64,000 nucleotides of DNA, from the NCBI RefSeq assembly GCF_019175385.1, contig NC_083348.1, positions 449,001 through 513,000 of the forward strand, in the 5' to 3' direction. Numbering within the stretch: the first letter of the stretch is position 1; each line of letters begins with the position of its first letter. The notes under the pieces were generated by a model that saw nothing but the letters and a program-made list of their open reading frames with translations, was not told the DNA's origin and made no database searches. This document shows, in pieces, positions 1-10,187 of the stretch. Source of the stretch: Lycium barbarum. Its lineage: Eukaryota; Streptophyta; Magnoliopsida; Solanales; Solanaceae. A program made the translations under genes and the position numbers.

Positions 1-1290
1 CGTTACTCTATCTATTCAGGGACGACGAAGATGTATCATGATATTAAGGAAGTTTATTAGTGCGACGGAATGAGGAAAGACATAGCAGAGTTCATAGCCA
101 AGTGTCCTAACTGTCAACAAGTGAAGATTGGGCATCAGAATCTCGGTGGACTATTGCAAGCTATTGAGATTCTAATATGGAAATGGGAAGCAATCAATAT
201 GGATTTCATTAAAGGCTTGCCCCTTTCTCAACGTAAGTTTAATTCCGTATAGGTAATTGTTGATAGATATACAAAATTAGCCTATTTTCTGCCTGTCAGG
301 ACTACCTACTCAGCTGAGGATTATGCGAAGCTTTATATCAAGGAGATAGTGCGACTTCATGGTGTTCTGGTATCCATCATATCCGATAGGGGAGTACAGT
401 TTATAGCTAACTTCTAGAGGTCTTTTTAGAAAGGTTTGGGGACTCGGGTTAATCTTAGCATAACATTTCATCCCCAAACTGATGGACAGGCTGAGCGTAC
501 TATTCAGAGCCTCCAGGATATGCTATGGGTATGTGTGTTAGACTTCATAGGTAACTGGGATGATCATTTGCTACTGATTGAATTTGCGTATAATAATAGC
601 TATCATTCCGGTATCCAAATAGTCTTGTATGAGGCTTTATATGGGGCGGAAGTGTAGGTCACATATTGGGTGGTTCAAAGTGGGTGAATCTAAACTAGTA
701 GGGCCAGATTTGATTCAGCAAGCAATGGACAAGGTTAAGTTCAGTCAGAATCGATTATTGCAGCCCAGAGTCTTCAGAAGTCTTATGCAGATAATTGCCG
801 ACGAGACTTAGAATTCCAGATTGATGACTGGGTATTCCTAAAGGTGTCACCTATGAAAGGCATTATGAGATTTGACAAGAAGGGTAAGCTTAGTCCTCGG
901 TACATTGAGCCTTACAGGATTGTACGTCGAGTGGGCCATGTGGTTAACCTCTAGACTTAGAATCAGTTCATCCGGTCTTCAATGTATCAATGTTTCATAA
1001 GTGTGTTAGAGACCCTTCAAAAATTGTACCTGTTGATGATGTTCAGGTTACCGAACAATTATCAAATGAAGAGGTTCCCATTGCTATACTAGATAGACAG
1101 GTTCAAAGATTGAGGACTAAGGATGTAGCTTCAGTGAAAGTCCTTTGGAGCAACGGGAATAAGGATGTAGCTTCAGTGAAGTCGTTTGGAGCAACGGGAA
1201 TGTCAAGAAGATGACTTGGGAAGCTGAGGAAGATATGAAATCCAGATATCCGACTTATTTCCACTTCTAGATGAGGTTCAGACAGAGACA
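1..1290 (+). pseudogene. Tekay/Del-type chromovirus pol remnant: integrase and C-terminal tail
   Basis: 3' end of a Ty3/gypsy polyprotein, cut by the window edge. Seen: a zinc-binding remnant ending CPNCQ (around 103-117), an integrase core with the first acidic position in NMDFIKG (about 196-216), the second in SDRGVQF (about 385-405) and the glutamate in DGQAER (about 481-498), then a tail with the IAILDRQVQRLRTKDVASVK type of block (about 1080-1140). That tail is usual for the Tekay/Del clade, upstream of or in place of a chromodomain. The integrase normally inserts element cDNA into nuclear DNA. It is dead here: in-frame stops occur at 250-252 and near 415 and 427, with frame changes after about 630 and again near 950. 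It leads directly into the polypurine tract and 3' LTR, so the gene order fits. Clade assignment is from motif recognition. Confidence 0.85.
1121..1203 (+). repeat. 42-bp tandem duplication in the integrase tail
   Basis: Bases 1121-1162 are repeated at 1163-1203 with one base missing and a few substitutions. The repeat doubles the end of the DVASVK-type block and the one-base loss shifts the frame. It is a local duplication in a dead gene. Confidence 0.85.
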
Positions 1291-1490
1291 CCAGTACCTT
1301 CAGGTACGTAGTGTTTCATCCCGTATAATTATTGGTCGGGTGAGGCCATTGTTTTTATTGCTTGTTGTTACCCTGTGTGGCATTTTTTTTTGGTTTGTTA
1401 TGATAGGTTGATAGTGGTACAGTTATAGGAAAACTCTGCCGAAAGTTTTATAAAACCCCTAGGAACTTAACATTAGAGGGCGAATGTTCT

Positions 1491-1504
1491 TAAAGGGAGA
1501 AGAA
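1491..1504 (+). other. Polypurine tract of the chromovirus
   Basis: A purine-rich run, TAAAGGGAGAAGAA, lies directly before TGTTAC. It follows a GGGCGAATGTTC block that also precedes the polypurine tract of the gag-only element at 58446-58459. It would prime plus-strand DNA synthesis. Confidence 0.8.
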
Positions 1505-2942
1505 TGTTACACTTTTCTTTTTTGCATACGTTAAATTTCTCTTTAAGTCTGTTGTTATAGGTTCATATTAGAAATCATTGGATAGTCATGTATAAGGTCT
1601 AGGGGTGCATCACGGGGTTATATAAGTCCTTAAACAAGTTTGAATAAAATTACAAAGGTTAGACGAATCAGAAAAAGCATGTATAGTCGGGAAGTTGGAC
1701 GGAGACCATTTTCTCGCCAACTTTCATGGACCGTGAATAATTTCATGGGCTGTGAAAATGATGGTTGGCCACCTCAAATTGGAGGAAGTGGAGAGGAGCA
1801 ACTGGACAGATTTCATGGCCAGTGAACTTATTCACGATCCGCGAAAGTGACCGTGAAATTGAGGCAGTGGAATTTTTCCCTTTTGTTATAAATAAAAGGG
1901 CCATGACTTGGGGCTCATATTTCACAAAAAATAGATTCTTGTAGACCCTCTAAGCTCTCTCAAACACCCTAAATCATCCCAAGATATTTCAAGAGAAGAT
2001 CAAGCTCAAGAATCCTCAACTAGTCCATAGAAGGAGATGGTTCTTGCTTCTAGTTGAAGTTGTGGTGAATAAGCTTTGGAGTAAGTTGTGTGTGGCTAAA
2101 GTTCTTCAAGTGAAAGGTATGTTTTTCACTCTATTACTTATGTTGAGTTGATTTGGAGGTGTAGTAAGTCTTAAAGATTAATAGAATCATGATAGAAAAG
2201 GGCTATAAAGTGTTGTGTTGGAGTATTAGTTAAGAATTGGATATGAAGCAAGTTTTGGGATTAATTTGAGTTTAGTTTGCATATAATATTTTGGCAATGG
2301 CATTATGGATGTTGTTATTCGTGATTGGGTGTTGTTTTAAAGTTTGGTGGAAGTAGGTGGTATAGGGGAAATGCTACCTAAATTTCGTTAGCTCACTTAA
2401 TAGTTTAGTTTGACCTTATAGGCATTTCAATGACTTAACCTTACTGTGAATCATCTTGAATGTAGATTTGTAAGCTCGGGATAATAGATGATAAGTGTTT
2501 AAGTAGACGACGAGGTATGTAAGGTTGTTCCTTTCTTTCTTACGGCATGATCATATTGATACAAAAATCATACAATGATATCCATAGTGTCCCCATTCCT
2601 AGAAATACTAGAAGTTCATTTTTCTTGATGTTTTTATGATATTATTGACTTTGTCTCATGATTATTGATCTTGTCTTATGATTATGGATCTTGTTTATGA
2701 TTGTTAATCTAATCTTATGGTTATTGTTCCTTCAAGCTGAGATATGTCGATGATGATAGCTCCATAATGGTAATCGAAGGTTTACCGACCTTACGTCACT
2801 CCGATAGAGTCATAACGTTCCTTTGGGCTCTCATGCATGCTTTATATTTTTATATATAAAGCATGTATAGTTATTTTCTGACACCGAGTTGCACTATATT
2901 CGGCCAGGTACGGATAACACCGAGTCTATTAGAGTCGGGTAT

Positions 2943-2990
<48 letters not shown>
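2943..2990. repeat. (GT)n(TA)n microsatellite in LTR
   Basis: A short GT run passes into about 18 TA units. This is a simple repeat within the chromovirus 3' LTR. Confidence 0.95.
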
Positions 2991-2992
<2 letters not shown>

Positions 2993-3231
2993 TTTTTTTA
3001 AAGGAAAGCATACATGGAATCCGCCTTAAGAGGCATTCAGATGTACAAGTTATTCTCTCTTATCTCATGCTACTCTTATATCTTTATTATGTTGTTTACC
3101 TTGCCTTACATTCTCAGTACATTATTCGTACTTACGTCTTTTTGTTTGTGGACGCGCTCATGCCCGTAGGTAGACAGGGAGACGGATCAGACCCATAGGC
3201 TGCTTTCTCAGCAGTTGTACAGGAGCACTCC

Positions 3232-6200
3232 TGTTATATCTCGCATTTTGTACATTCGGATAATTCAAGATAATTCCGGGAAGTTAAGAACAAGGCTATA
3301 TTTTGATCTTTTTTAACACACAAGTTGGTTATGAAAATTTTGGATGTGGAAATATTAAGAAAGGCTAAGGGTAAAAAGGAAAATTCACAAGGTGGTTCAT
3401 GGAAATATTGGGGAAGGCTAAGGGAAAATTTGGAATTAGGAAAATAAATTTTCATGAATTACAAAAAACAAAAAGAGTGGGCTTGAATAAATGGGCCAAG
3501 TGGGGTGGGCCTTGGCCCACATGGGAGCTTAATATTAATACATAAAAGATGATTAAGAGAGCAAATTTTTCATCTTCATCACTTAGAGTATTCAAGAAAC
3601 TTGGAGAAGACCAAAACAATAGGGCCATTCAGCCATAGTAGAGAAAAATTGAGCCCTCAATCTTGATCACAAAAAAATATTTTCTTCTAGCATTCCTACT
3701 AATTTGAAGGTCCTATTTAACGTGGGATAATTGTTGGAGCAAGTAGACCACTCTTTGTTGCAAGTTCATAATCCTAGCCAAGTGAGAAGATAAGTAGGAA
3801 AAGGTAAGGTTCAATCTCCTTTTTCATATGTTATGAATGTTTTGCATATGTTGTAGTGTGTGGAAATGGATGAAATTCATGAAAATATGGATGTGGTGTT
3901 GTGGCCGTGCATGTGTTGTGTTGTGTAGAAAAGATGATTAGTAGTTTGATTGTTGTTGTTGTGGATTCCTTGATAAAAATGAAGGTTTGATGGCTTGAAA
4001 TGAAGTTGTAATCGTTGTGGGATTGTGGTAGAAGCTAATGTGATTTTAATATGGTTTCTAGTAATTATGAGAATGAAGTTGTTAATGCATAGATTATTGT
4101 TATAGTTCATGAATTTGGAAGGAAAGAATGTGTTGTTGTTGGTTATGTTGTGTTGTGAGGTTACGGGTGATGTTGTACATTGGTTGGGTTATTTTGAATA
4201 TTTTGCGGATTGTTTGAAGTGTTCTTGAATATTGTTGGAAAGGTTTCGGATTAGTACTTGAATATGTGAGCAATTATGAATTGAACATAAATGAAACGCT
4301 GTTGAAGTTGTAGAAAGAATGTTGCTAACGTTGGAATGCGTTTTGAATTGACTGTTGGTATTGTTGTTGATAATTTGGCCGAGTTGAATTCTCAGATTTG
4401 TTGTTGATGATTTGGCCGAGTCGAATTCTCGGGGTTGTTGTATTTACAGGGGAAATGCTGCCGAAATTTCTGTAAATAAAGTGTTGGTTTAGAATTGGAC
4501 TCTTAAGTGTTTATGGCTAATGTTTGGTATATACTAATATTGTTGTAGATCTTGCGAAGCCAAAGACTTAAGTTCGGATTAGCCTAGGAAGCGGGCAAGG
4601 TATGTAAGGCTTACCTTTTCTTTCTTTTGGCATGATCCTTATGAAACGAACATACGACGTATATGTATGATTTCAAAGAAACTCCTATTCTTAGAGCCAC
4701 TAGGATGTCTAATATTCTTGATTTCCATGAGTCATTTCATATGGTTTTGATACGAATCTATGATTTCCAAAGTTCTATTGAATATGTTTCCGAGCTTGTG
4801 TACGATTCTTATTTGCCTATTGATATGAGCATACTTAGTATGGTTGAGTTTATTGCATGATTGGATAACGAGCCAAGTATAAGAGTTCATGTCCCTAAAA
4901 TGGTTCTGTAAGTATTAATGTTTCTAACTTTTGTATAGAGTCTTGGATCGCTTTGGAAACATTCGTAAAGGGGCTGTGGTAAAAGTGTCCATAACTTTCT
5001 CATACTAAACCGGATTGACTTGAAACGTGTTTACGAACCTCAAGTGTCGGTTTGTGTACTTACCTATCAAATCTTGATTTGTGTGCATATGGTTTCTCAC
5101 TACTCTGCTCGTGCATGCCTAAATATGTCATTCACCGAGTCCCGGGCCGGGTATGTTATCGTCCGCACTTCACTGCATTGTTCACCGAGTCCCTCATTAA
5201 AGGGCCGGGTACGGTATATGTATATGATGACATGATGAGATGATGCTATGTTACGGCGGCCAGGAGGGCATATGATGATTTGATTCACCGAGTCCCTCAC
5301 TAGAGGGTTGGGTACGGTATGCATATATGTATATGCATGATGATTTGATAGCATGCTGATATGATGATATGACTTTATTCACCGAGTCCCTCACTAGAGG
5401 GCCAGGTACGGTATATATATGATATGTGATGTTGACATGCATGACTCTATTCACCGAGTCCCTCACTAGAGGGCCGGGTACGGTATATGTATACATATAT
5501 TCATGATGACGTAATGACATGATTTTATCCACCGAGTCCCATAACGGGCCGGGTACGGTATGTGTTATTGGTATGTTTGATTCTGTTTCGGACTGCACAG
5601 GTACATCGGTTTCTTTATTATCATACTTGTCTCATGGAATCTCTATTTCAGTTATGATCTTTTCAGTTGCATTTCATGCCTTACATACTCAGTACATATT
5701 CCGTACTGACCCTCTTTCTTCGGGGGCTGCGTTTCATGCCCGCAGGTACAGACGCTCGTTGCAGTGATCCGCCAGTTTAGGACATCTATCTTGCTACTTT
5801 GGAGTGCTCCCTTGTTCCGGAGCCCATACTTTTGGTATAGATCTTTCTGTTATACATATTTATGTATACATGACTATTTAGGGGTACGGCAGGGCCCTGT
5901 CCCGTCATATGATTCTGTTGTCTTTGTTAGAGGCCTGTAGACATGTATGTGGGTTATGGGTCGTTGTTGTTCAGATATGTCTGTGTGATCTGGTGTCTTA
6001 AGCGGTCCCCTTTGCCGTGACAGCCTTAACGGCTTGTATGTATGTATATGTTTTTGGGCGATGTGTTTTGCGACAGCCTTACAGGCTCCTATGTGATACA
6101 TTTGTTATATGTGACCGCTTAAGACGACATCTGATCTTCGTATCTGTATAAGTCAGTGTACGCCGAATATGGATAAGCCATTGGTATGCCGAGTTTGGTA

Positions 6201-6263
6201 AGTGCGTGTGTATGGGTGTCCAGCTCGGGCACTAGTCACGGCCCACGGGGTTGGGTCGTGACA
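3232..6263 (+). mobile_element. Solo LTR, Tekay/Del type, TSD ACTCC
   Basis: A 3032-bp stretch begins TGTTATATCTCGCATTTT and ends GGGTTGGGTCGTGACA, flanked by ACTCC at 3227-3231 and 6264-6268. No polypurine tract, primer site or coding region adjoins either end, so a single LTR remains after LTR-LTR recombination. Start and end resemble the LTRs at 52489 and 58460 (TGTTATATTCTGCATTTT). Inside are (TATA-rich) pieces, six stem-loop repeats (5131-5560), and the block TACATACTCAGTACATATTC followed by TTCTTCGGGGGC near 5710. The insertion is within the 3' LTR of the older chromovirus. ORFs such as 5251-5598 (minus) only read the tandem repeats. Confidence 0.92.
5131..5560 (+). repeat. Six spaced repeats with a small stem-loop, in the solo LTR
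   Basis: The unit TTCACCGAGTCCC...GGGCCGGGTACGGTAT starts at about 5131, 5181, 5284, 5378, 5450 and 5528. In copies 3 to 5 the centre reads CCCTCACTAGAGGG, a perfect 5-bp stem with a 4-base loop. Spacing is irregular (50 to 103 bp), and the DNA between copies is rich in ATGATG and TATATG. Related but diverged units (CACCGCGTCCC...GGGCCGGG) lie in the LTRs at about 54650-54890 and 60620-60855. Confidence 0.85.
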
Positions 6264-6656
6264 ACTCCACTTGTTTCGGGGTTGTAGTTCTGCTTGGTAT
6301 GATTCTTTTGTGTATATATAGGCATGGCAGGGTCCTGTCCCATCCTTATTATGCTATACAATCCAGTAGAGGCTCATAGACAGATATGTACAGTAGGTTG
6401 TCCTATGAACTTTTCGATCTACATTTTGTTATATCATTTTGACAGCCTTGTCGGCTTGTATATATGGGCACAATTTGATGACGTATATATATGCATATAT
6501 CTCTTGGGCTTGTGTCTCCTTATAGTTTATGATGTATATTAGTTAGCAATATGGCACACTCATGTATGATTATGTGATGCATGTATGTCATGTGATGCTC
6601 GGTAGGTTTGCTCTAGGTGCCCGTCATGGCCTTTTGGGTTGGGTCGTGGCAAAAAT

Positions 6657-7524
6657 TTATTGCTATTACCATGTGATTAATATGAATGATTATCCTATAT
6701 TATTATCAAGTTTTCAGTTGCAGGAATACAGTATAAAGGAGTTAGAATTGAACAATGAGTCAACAAGATCCTAATCGGATAAGGAAAGGAGTTCGTGTTT
6801 ACTTCTACTTGATATCCCTGTTCTACATGGACTCTAACAAGATCATAGCAGCATATACGTCTATAAAAGAAGTCCATTCAAGTCCTGGAAACTCACACAT
6901 TCACAAATATTTCAGCAGCTAAAGTTTCTCTGAATTCCTAGCAAAGAAGCCTGAAATACAAAATAGAGTTGGGTCAGTGTCTACGTATGTTCCAGAGTCT
7001 GTTCCATAGGCTGAAATAGATTCTCTTTTGTGTCAACTCTAGTGAATGTAATAGGTTTGATTTCTAATCTCTTATTAGCTTTCTTAGAAGCATTTGTTGA
7101 GGTTCAAACACTTTTTAGGTTTGTTGTTTTTGTTTTCATGGTAAGGGTAGATTGAAAGGGTAGGAACAATTTAGGATTATTGTAAAGGGCTTAGGGGTAG
7201 GTCCTTTGGATTGCGTGGGTAATCCACTTTGGCTCGGTGTTTTTGTGAAGTTAAGTTGAAATCCTACAAGGTGTAGGTCATGGTTTTTACATCCATTTGA
7301 GCCTGGATGGTTTTTCACGTATAAATCTCTTGCCTAATATTTCCTTTTCTTTGTTGTTTTAAAATCTGAAAAAAAAACCTAAGTAGGAACGCACTTAAAG
7401 AACTATGTTTTGGTCTGTTCCTTAAAATCAGAACATTCAGTAAAAGTTAAGCTAGGCGAAAATTGTTACAGACCCAATTCACCCCCTCCCCTTTCTTGTG
7501 TCCATTTAGGAGTTAATACTATCA
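6657..7524 (+). mobile_element. 5' LTR of a SIRE-like copia element (left end unresolved)
   Basis: This stretch precedes a primer site and a copia gag, so it should be their LTR. A TATA box (CTATAAAAG) is at 6862-6868. The right end carries the SIRE-type TTCACCCCCTCCCCTTTCTTG stretch (7478-7500) and ends with CA near 7523-7524. I could not fix the left end. It lies somewhere between 6657 and about 6850, since no second LTR copy is present to compare. Confidence 0.55.
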
Positions 7525-7526
7525 AT

Positions 7527-7538
7527 TGATATCAGAGT
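7527..7538 (+). other. Primer-binding site, initiator-tRNA-Met type (degenerate)
   Basis: TGATATCAGAGT differs at two positions from the TGGTATCAGAGC that pairs with the 3' end of plant initiator tRNA-Met. It sits two bases after the LTR end and about 45 bp before the gag frame. Confidence 0.75.
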
Positions 7539-7581
7539 AGGTTGCTCATGTCTAGGTTAACCCCTTCGAGAGCTCCGTAAA

Positions 7582-8160
7582 AATGACTTCATAAATAGTT
7601 CTACAAGAGGTCAGTCTAATACTAGGCCTTCTCTATTTAACGGTCAGCACTACAGTATGTGAAAAAATCGTATGGAGATTTATTTGAAAGCTAAGGACTA
7701 TCAGCTTTGGCAAATCATAATGAGAGGACCGTTAATTCCCACCAAGACCAAAACTAATGGCACAAAAACTCCCAAGACCGAAGAGGAATTTGATGCTACA
7801 GATTTTAGAATAATGGACAAAAATGCAAAAGCTATCAAGATTCTATATTTTGGTTTGGGAATTGAAGAGTACAATGGAATCTCAGGATGTAGTAGCGCCA
7901 AAGAAATTTGGGTCTCTTCGACACTGGCTCATGAAGGGACGTCTCAGGTAAGTATACATGTTCCGTTTGAAGGAACAGTCGATGGAACGGACCCTAGTTC
8001 TGGTCCTTCTGAACCTGAGCATAGTCTGTAACATTCAGGGGGAAAAAGTTGTGAAGCAGAAACAAATGCAGGGGATGAAACAACTGAAGGAACAACCCCT
8101 GACACTATTCCAGACATTCAACAAAATGAACAAAATAGTGAAAACTCATACGAGCTGAAC
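7582..8160 (+). pseudogene. SIRE-like copia gag, fused to a far-downstream pol piece
   Basis: The frame from about 7582 reads the start of a copia gag with LFNGQHYSM (before a TGA near 7660), then KNRMEIYLKAKDYQLW and a conserved AKEIW...AHEGTSQV. Gag normally forms the particle coat in the cytoplasm. After HEGTSQV (about 7947) the sequence no longer matches gag. It continues with a Ser/Pro/Glu-rich stretch like the linker between integrase and reverse transcriptase in copia polyproteins, which implies an internal deletion of several kb. The remaining sequence to about 8316 has many stops. No zinc knuckle, protease, integrase core or RT is present. Confidence 0.75.
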
Positions 8161-8316
8161 TTAAGGCCCTAGAAGCACCAAAGCACTAAGTAGAGAACAT
8201 TTTGAGAAAAATAGACCTTGGGGTTATGAAGATAAATCGAGCACTGTGTACATGACCCTTCCTTCGATGATTGGTTAGGAAAGTATTATTTTAAAGAAAT
8301 CATTGTCGAATGATTG

Positions 8317-8475
8317 TGTCATGCCCCGAATCTAAAGAGCCGTGGCCAGCACCAAGTGCCACACTCGGCCTGAGTGAACTACTATGAATCTGTAACTCTA
8401 GAGGTGTAATCCTTAACTTAGGCCGACAAGGCCTACTTGCAAACAGATAATACCAACAAAGTCGACAAGGCCAAA

Positions 8476-8516
<41 letters not shown>

Positions 8517-8705
8517 GACTGGCTATCTCATTTGAATGGGGCACACACACCCAAGACTTATATGTAACTGAGCAAGCCCACGAGGCTGCTATGAACGTGC
8601 ACGACCAACATAATCAAATAGACATATACAAGGCCAGTAAGGCTACAACACTGACATACTATATACAAGAATCGTATACAAGCCTTTAAGGAAAGCATAA
8701 CTATT
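8317..8705 (-). mobile_element. Fragment of a minus-strand Tekay-type LTR
   Basis: It starts TGTCATGCCCCGAA, the inverted end of Tekay/Del-type LTRs (compare TGTCACGCCCCGAA at 26561). It is cut off after about 390 bp by the copia LTR at 8706. It contains a (CT)n(TA)n tract at 8476-8517. Being on the opposite strand and interrupted, it predates the copia element to its right. Confidence 0.65.
8476..8517. repeat. (CT)n(TA)n microsatellite
   Basis: About 8 CT units pass directly into about 12 TA units. Confidence 0.95.
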
Positions 8706-9571
8706 GTAAGTTGTGCGTCCACCAAACACAATATGGAAAGACCCGGTTGTTTACCAGTTCCCTTATGCAGTGTAGTAAGTAAAGAAGGCAAGATTTTACT
8801 GTGGAAAACTCCTTGCTCAAGGAATTAAAAACCACAACCTATCCCAGTAGGATTTGAACTCCACTAACCAAGCAACTTCAGATTACATCCTATTGCAAAC
8901 TAGGAATTAACTCCCATAATCCCTCACCCTTACAATAGTTGCAACCTAGGAACTAACTCTCATAGTCCCTCAATCATTATAATACTCCGATTGTATTTTA
9001 CTCCACTTAGCTAACTCTAGCTAAGGACAACTAATACACCTAGACTAAATCTAGTCTAGTGTACCACTCAAAGGCCTATGGAAACCCACTTCTAATAAGC
9101 ACACTTTGAGAATTTAAAACACCTACAAACAACTTCTAAACAAGAAGAGTAGGTTTACAGTTTAACCATAAACGAACAAAGATCTACAACAACCTAACGA
9201 ACATAGACTAAACTCATATTAGGATCTGGTTCTTCAGCTTGAAAGTAACTTTGTTCGTGCGATAACTTGAATTCTTGCAGCGGCAGCTTTTGTACAAGTT
9301 AGATTAGGTTTTTTAAGTGATACATAATATGTTGCAACATATTGTATATATAGTGGGGAGCATGGGAGATGGATAAAGACCACTCTTTCAATATTTGACC
9401 TAAAGCATGGGCCATCTCCATTGCTGTACTTGTGTACAGTGAGTAGCTCGGCTTTACAACTGTCTTTGCTGACAGTGCAAGGTGCATAGAGAGCATATCA
9501 TAGACTAGGTCTCTATCTAGTTCTAAAACAGTTTGGTAATCATCAAAACACGAATGCACTTGGACTTATCA
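8706..9571 (-). mobile_element. 3' LTR of a minus-strand SIRE-like copia element
   Basis: On the minus strand it begins TGATAAGTCCAAGTGCATTC at 9571, directly after a polypurine tract, and ends CAACTTACA at 8706. The end from 8706 to about 8920 aligns over its length with 13516-13715, the other LTR (GTGCGTCCAC, AACTCCTTGCTCAAGG). Length is 866 bp. Confidence 0.85.
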
Positions 9572-9585
9572 ATTTCTCCCTTTTT
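9572..9585 (-). other. Polypurine tract, minus strand
   Basis: On the minus strand it reads AAAAAGGGAGAAAT directly before the LTR start, the common layout in SIRE-like copia elements. A second purine run near 9836-9860 is followed by a GATGATGCCAAAAAG block, another element-type feature. Confidence 0.75.
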
Positions 9586-10187
9586 GATGATGACTAACTT
9601 TTAGACGATGTTCCCCCTGAGAGCCAGATCCCACTTGTTCCCCTTGCAATGCAGACCATCATTTTCAATGCATTTATAAATATGTTAGCAACAAAATAAA
9701 CATACACCGAAAGACTAGGTCACCCACTAAAGGGTCCTTCAATTAGCACATATCAATCTTCCAGTTATTCCACCTTATTCCCTTCCCCCTTAATCACTTC
9801 ATGTGCACCTTTTTCAACAAGCACACTATTTTATTTCCCTCTTTTTGGCATCATCGAAAAGGGGAGTTGGCACAAGCAAAAGAAGTTCAACATTACGAAT
9901 TCAGAGCCACTAGGGAAACACTGTCATGAGAAGTAAGAGAAACATGCAAGCAGTTAGACTGGCACAAAATAGAGTAAAAATCCTAAACAGTTAATACATA
10001 TACATAACATAGTAGCCAAATCCGAAAATGCATAAAGAAACAATTGTCATCAGTGCCAGAACACTATCACACGGAAACAGAAACGGGGAATAGGATTCAA
10101 ACAGGCATAGGAAGATGAATTTGACATGAACAAGATAAGGAGCTTTGGGCTTCTGTGAATTTTGGACCAAGGCTATGAGAAAATTGT
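9586..10187 (-). other. Untranslated 3' part of the minus-strand copia element
   Basis: About 600 bp between the envelope-like ORF and the polypurine tract. No coding frame is supported. The purine-rich block with GATGATGCCAAAAAG at about 9840-9860 is the only element-like feature seen. Confidence 0.6.

Larger units (their letters stand above)
1505..6651 (+). mobile_element. 3' LTR of the chromovirus, split by a solo LTR
   Basis: It starts TGTTACAC right after the polypurine tract and ends with GGGTTGGGTCGTGGCA, a one-base variant of the GGGTTGGGTCGTGACA end seen at 6263 and 55794. Without the 3032-bp insertion at 3232-6263 and one TSD copy it measures about 2.1 kb. Blocks around 3110-3170 and 6320-6400 (the CAGTACAT...CGTACT motif, GGCAGGGTCCTGTCCC) align with the gag-only element's LTR, so the families are related. 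The ORFs within it look like chance frames. The 5' LTR lies outside the window. Confidence 0.8.

Noticed and set aside
5131..5560. CRISPR-like spaced repeats
   Set aside because: The units are imperfect and unevenly spaced, the spacers are themselves repetitive, and the array lies inside a plant LTR. No cas genes are present.
6562..6774. 70-codon frame near the end of the chromovirus LTR
   Set aside because: It crosses the LTR end at 6651 into unrelated DNA and shows no domain.
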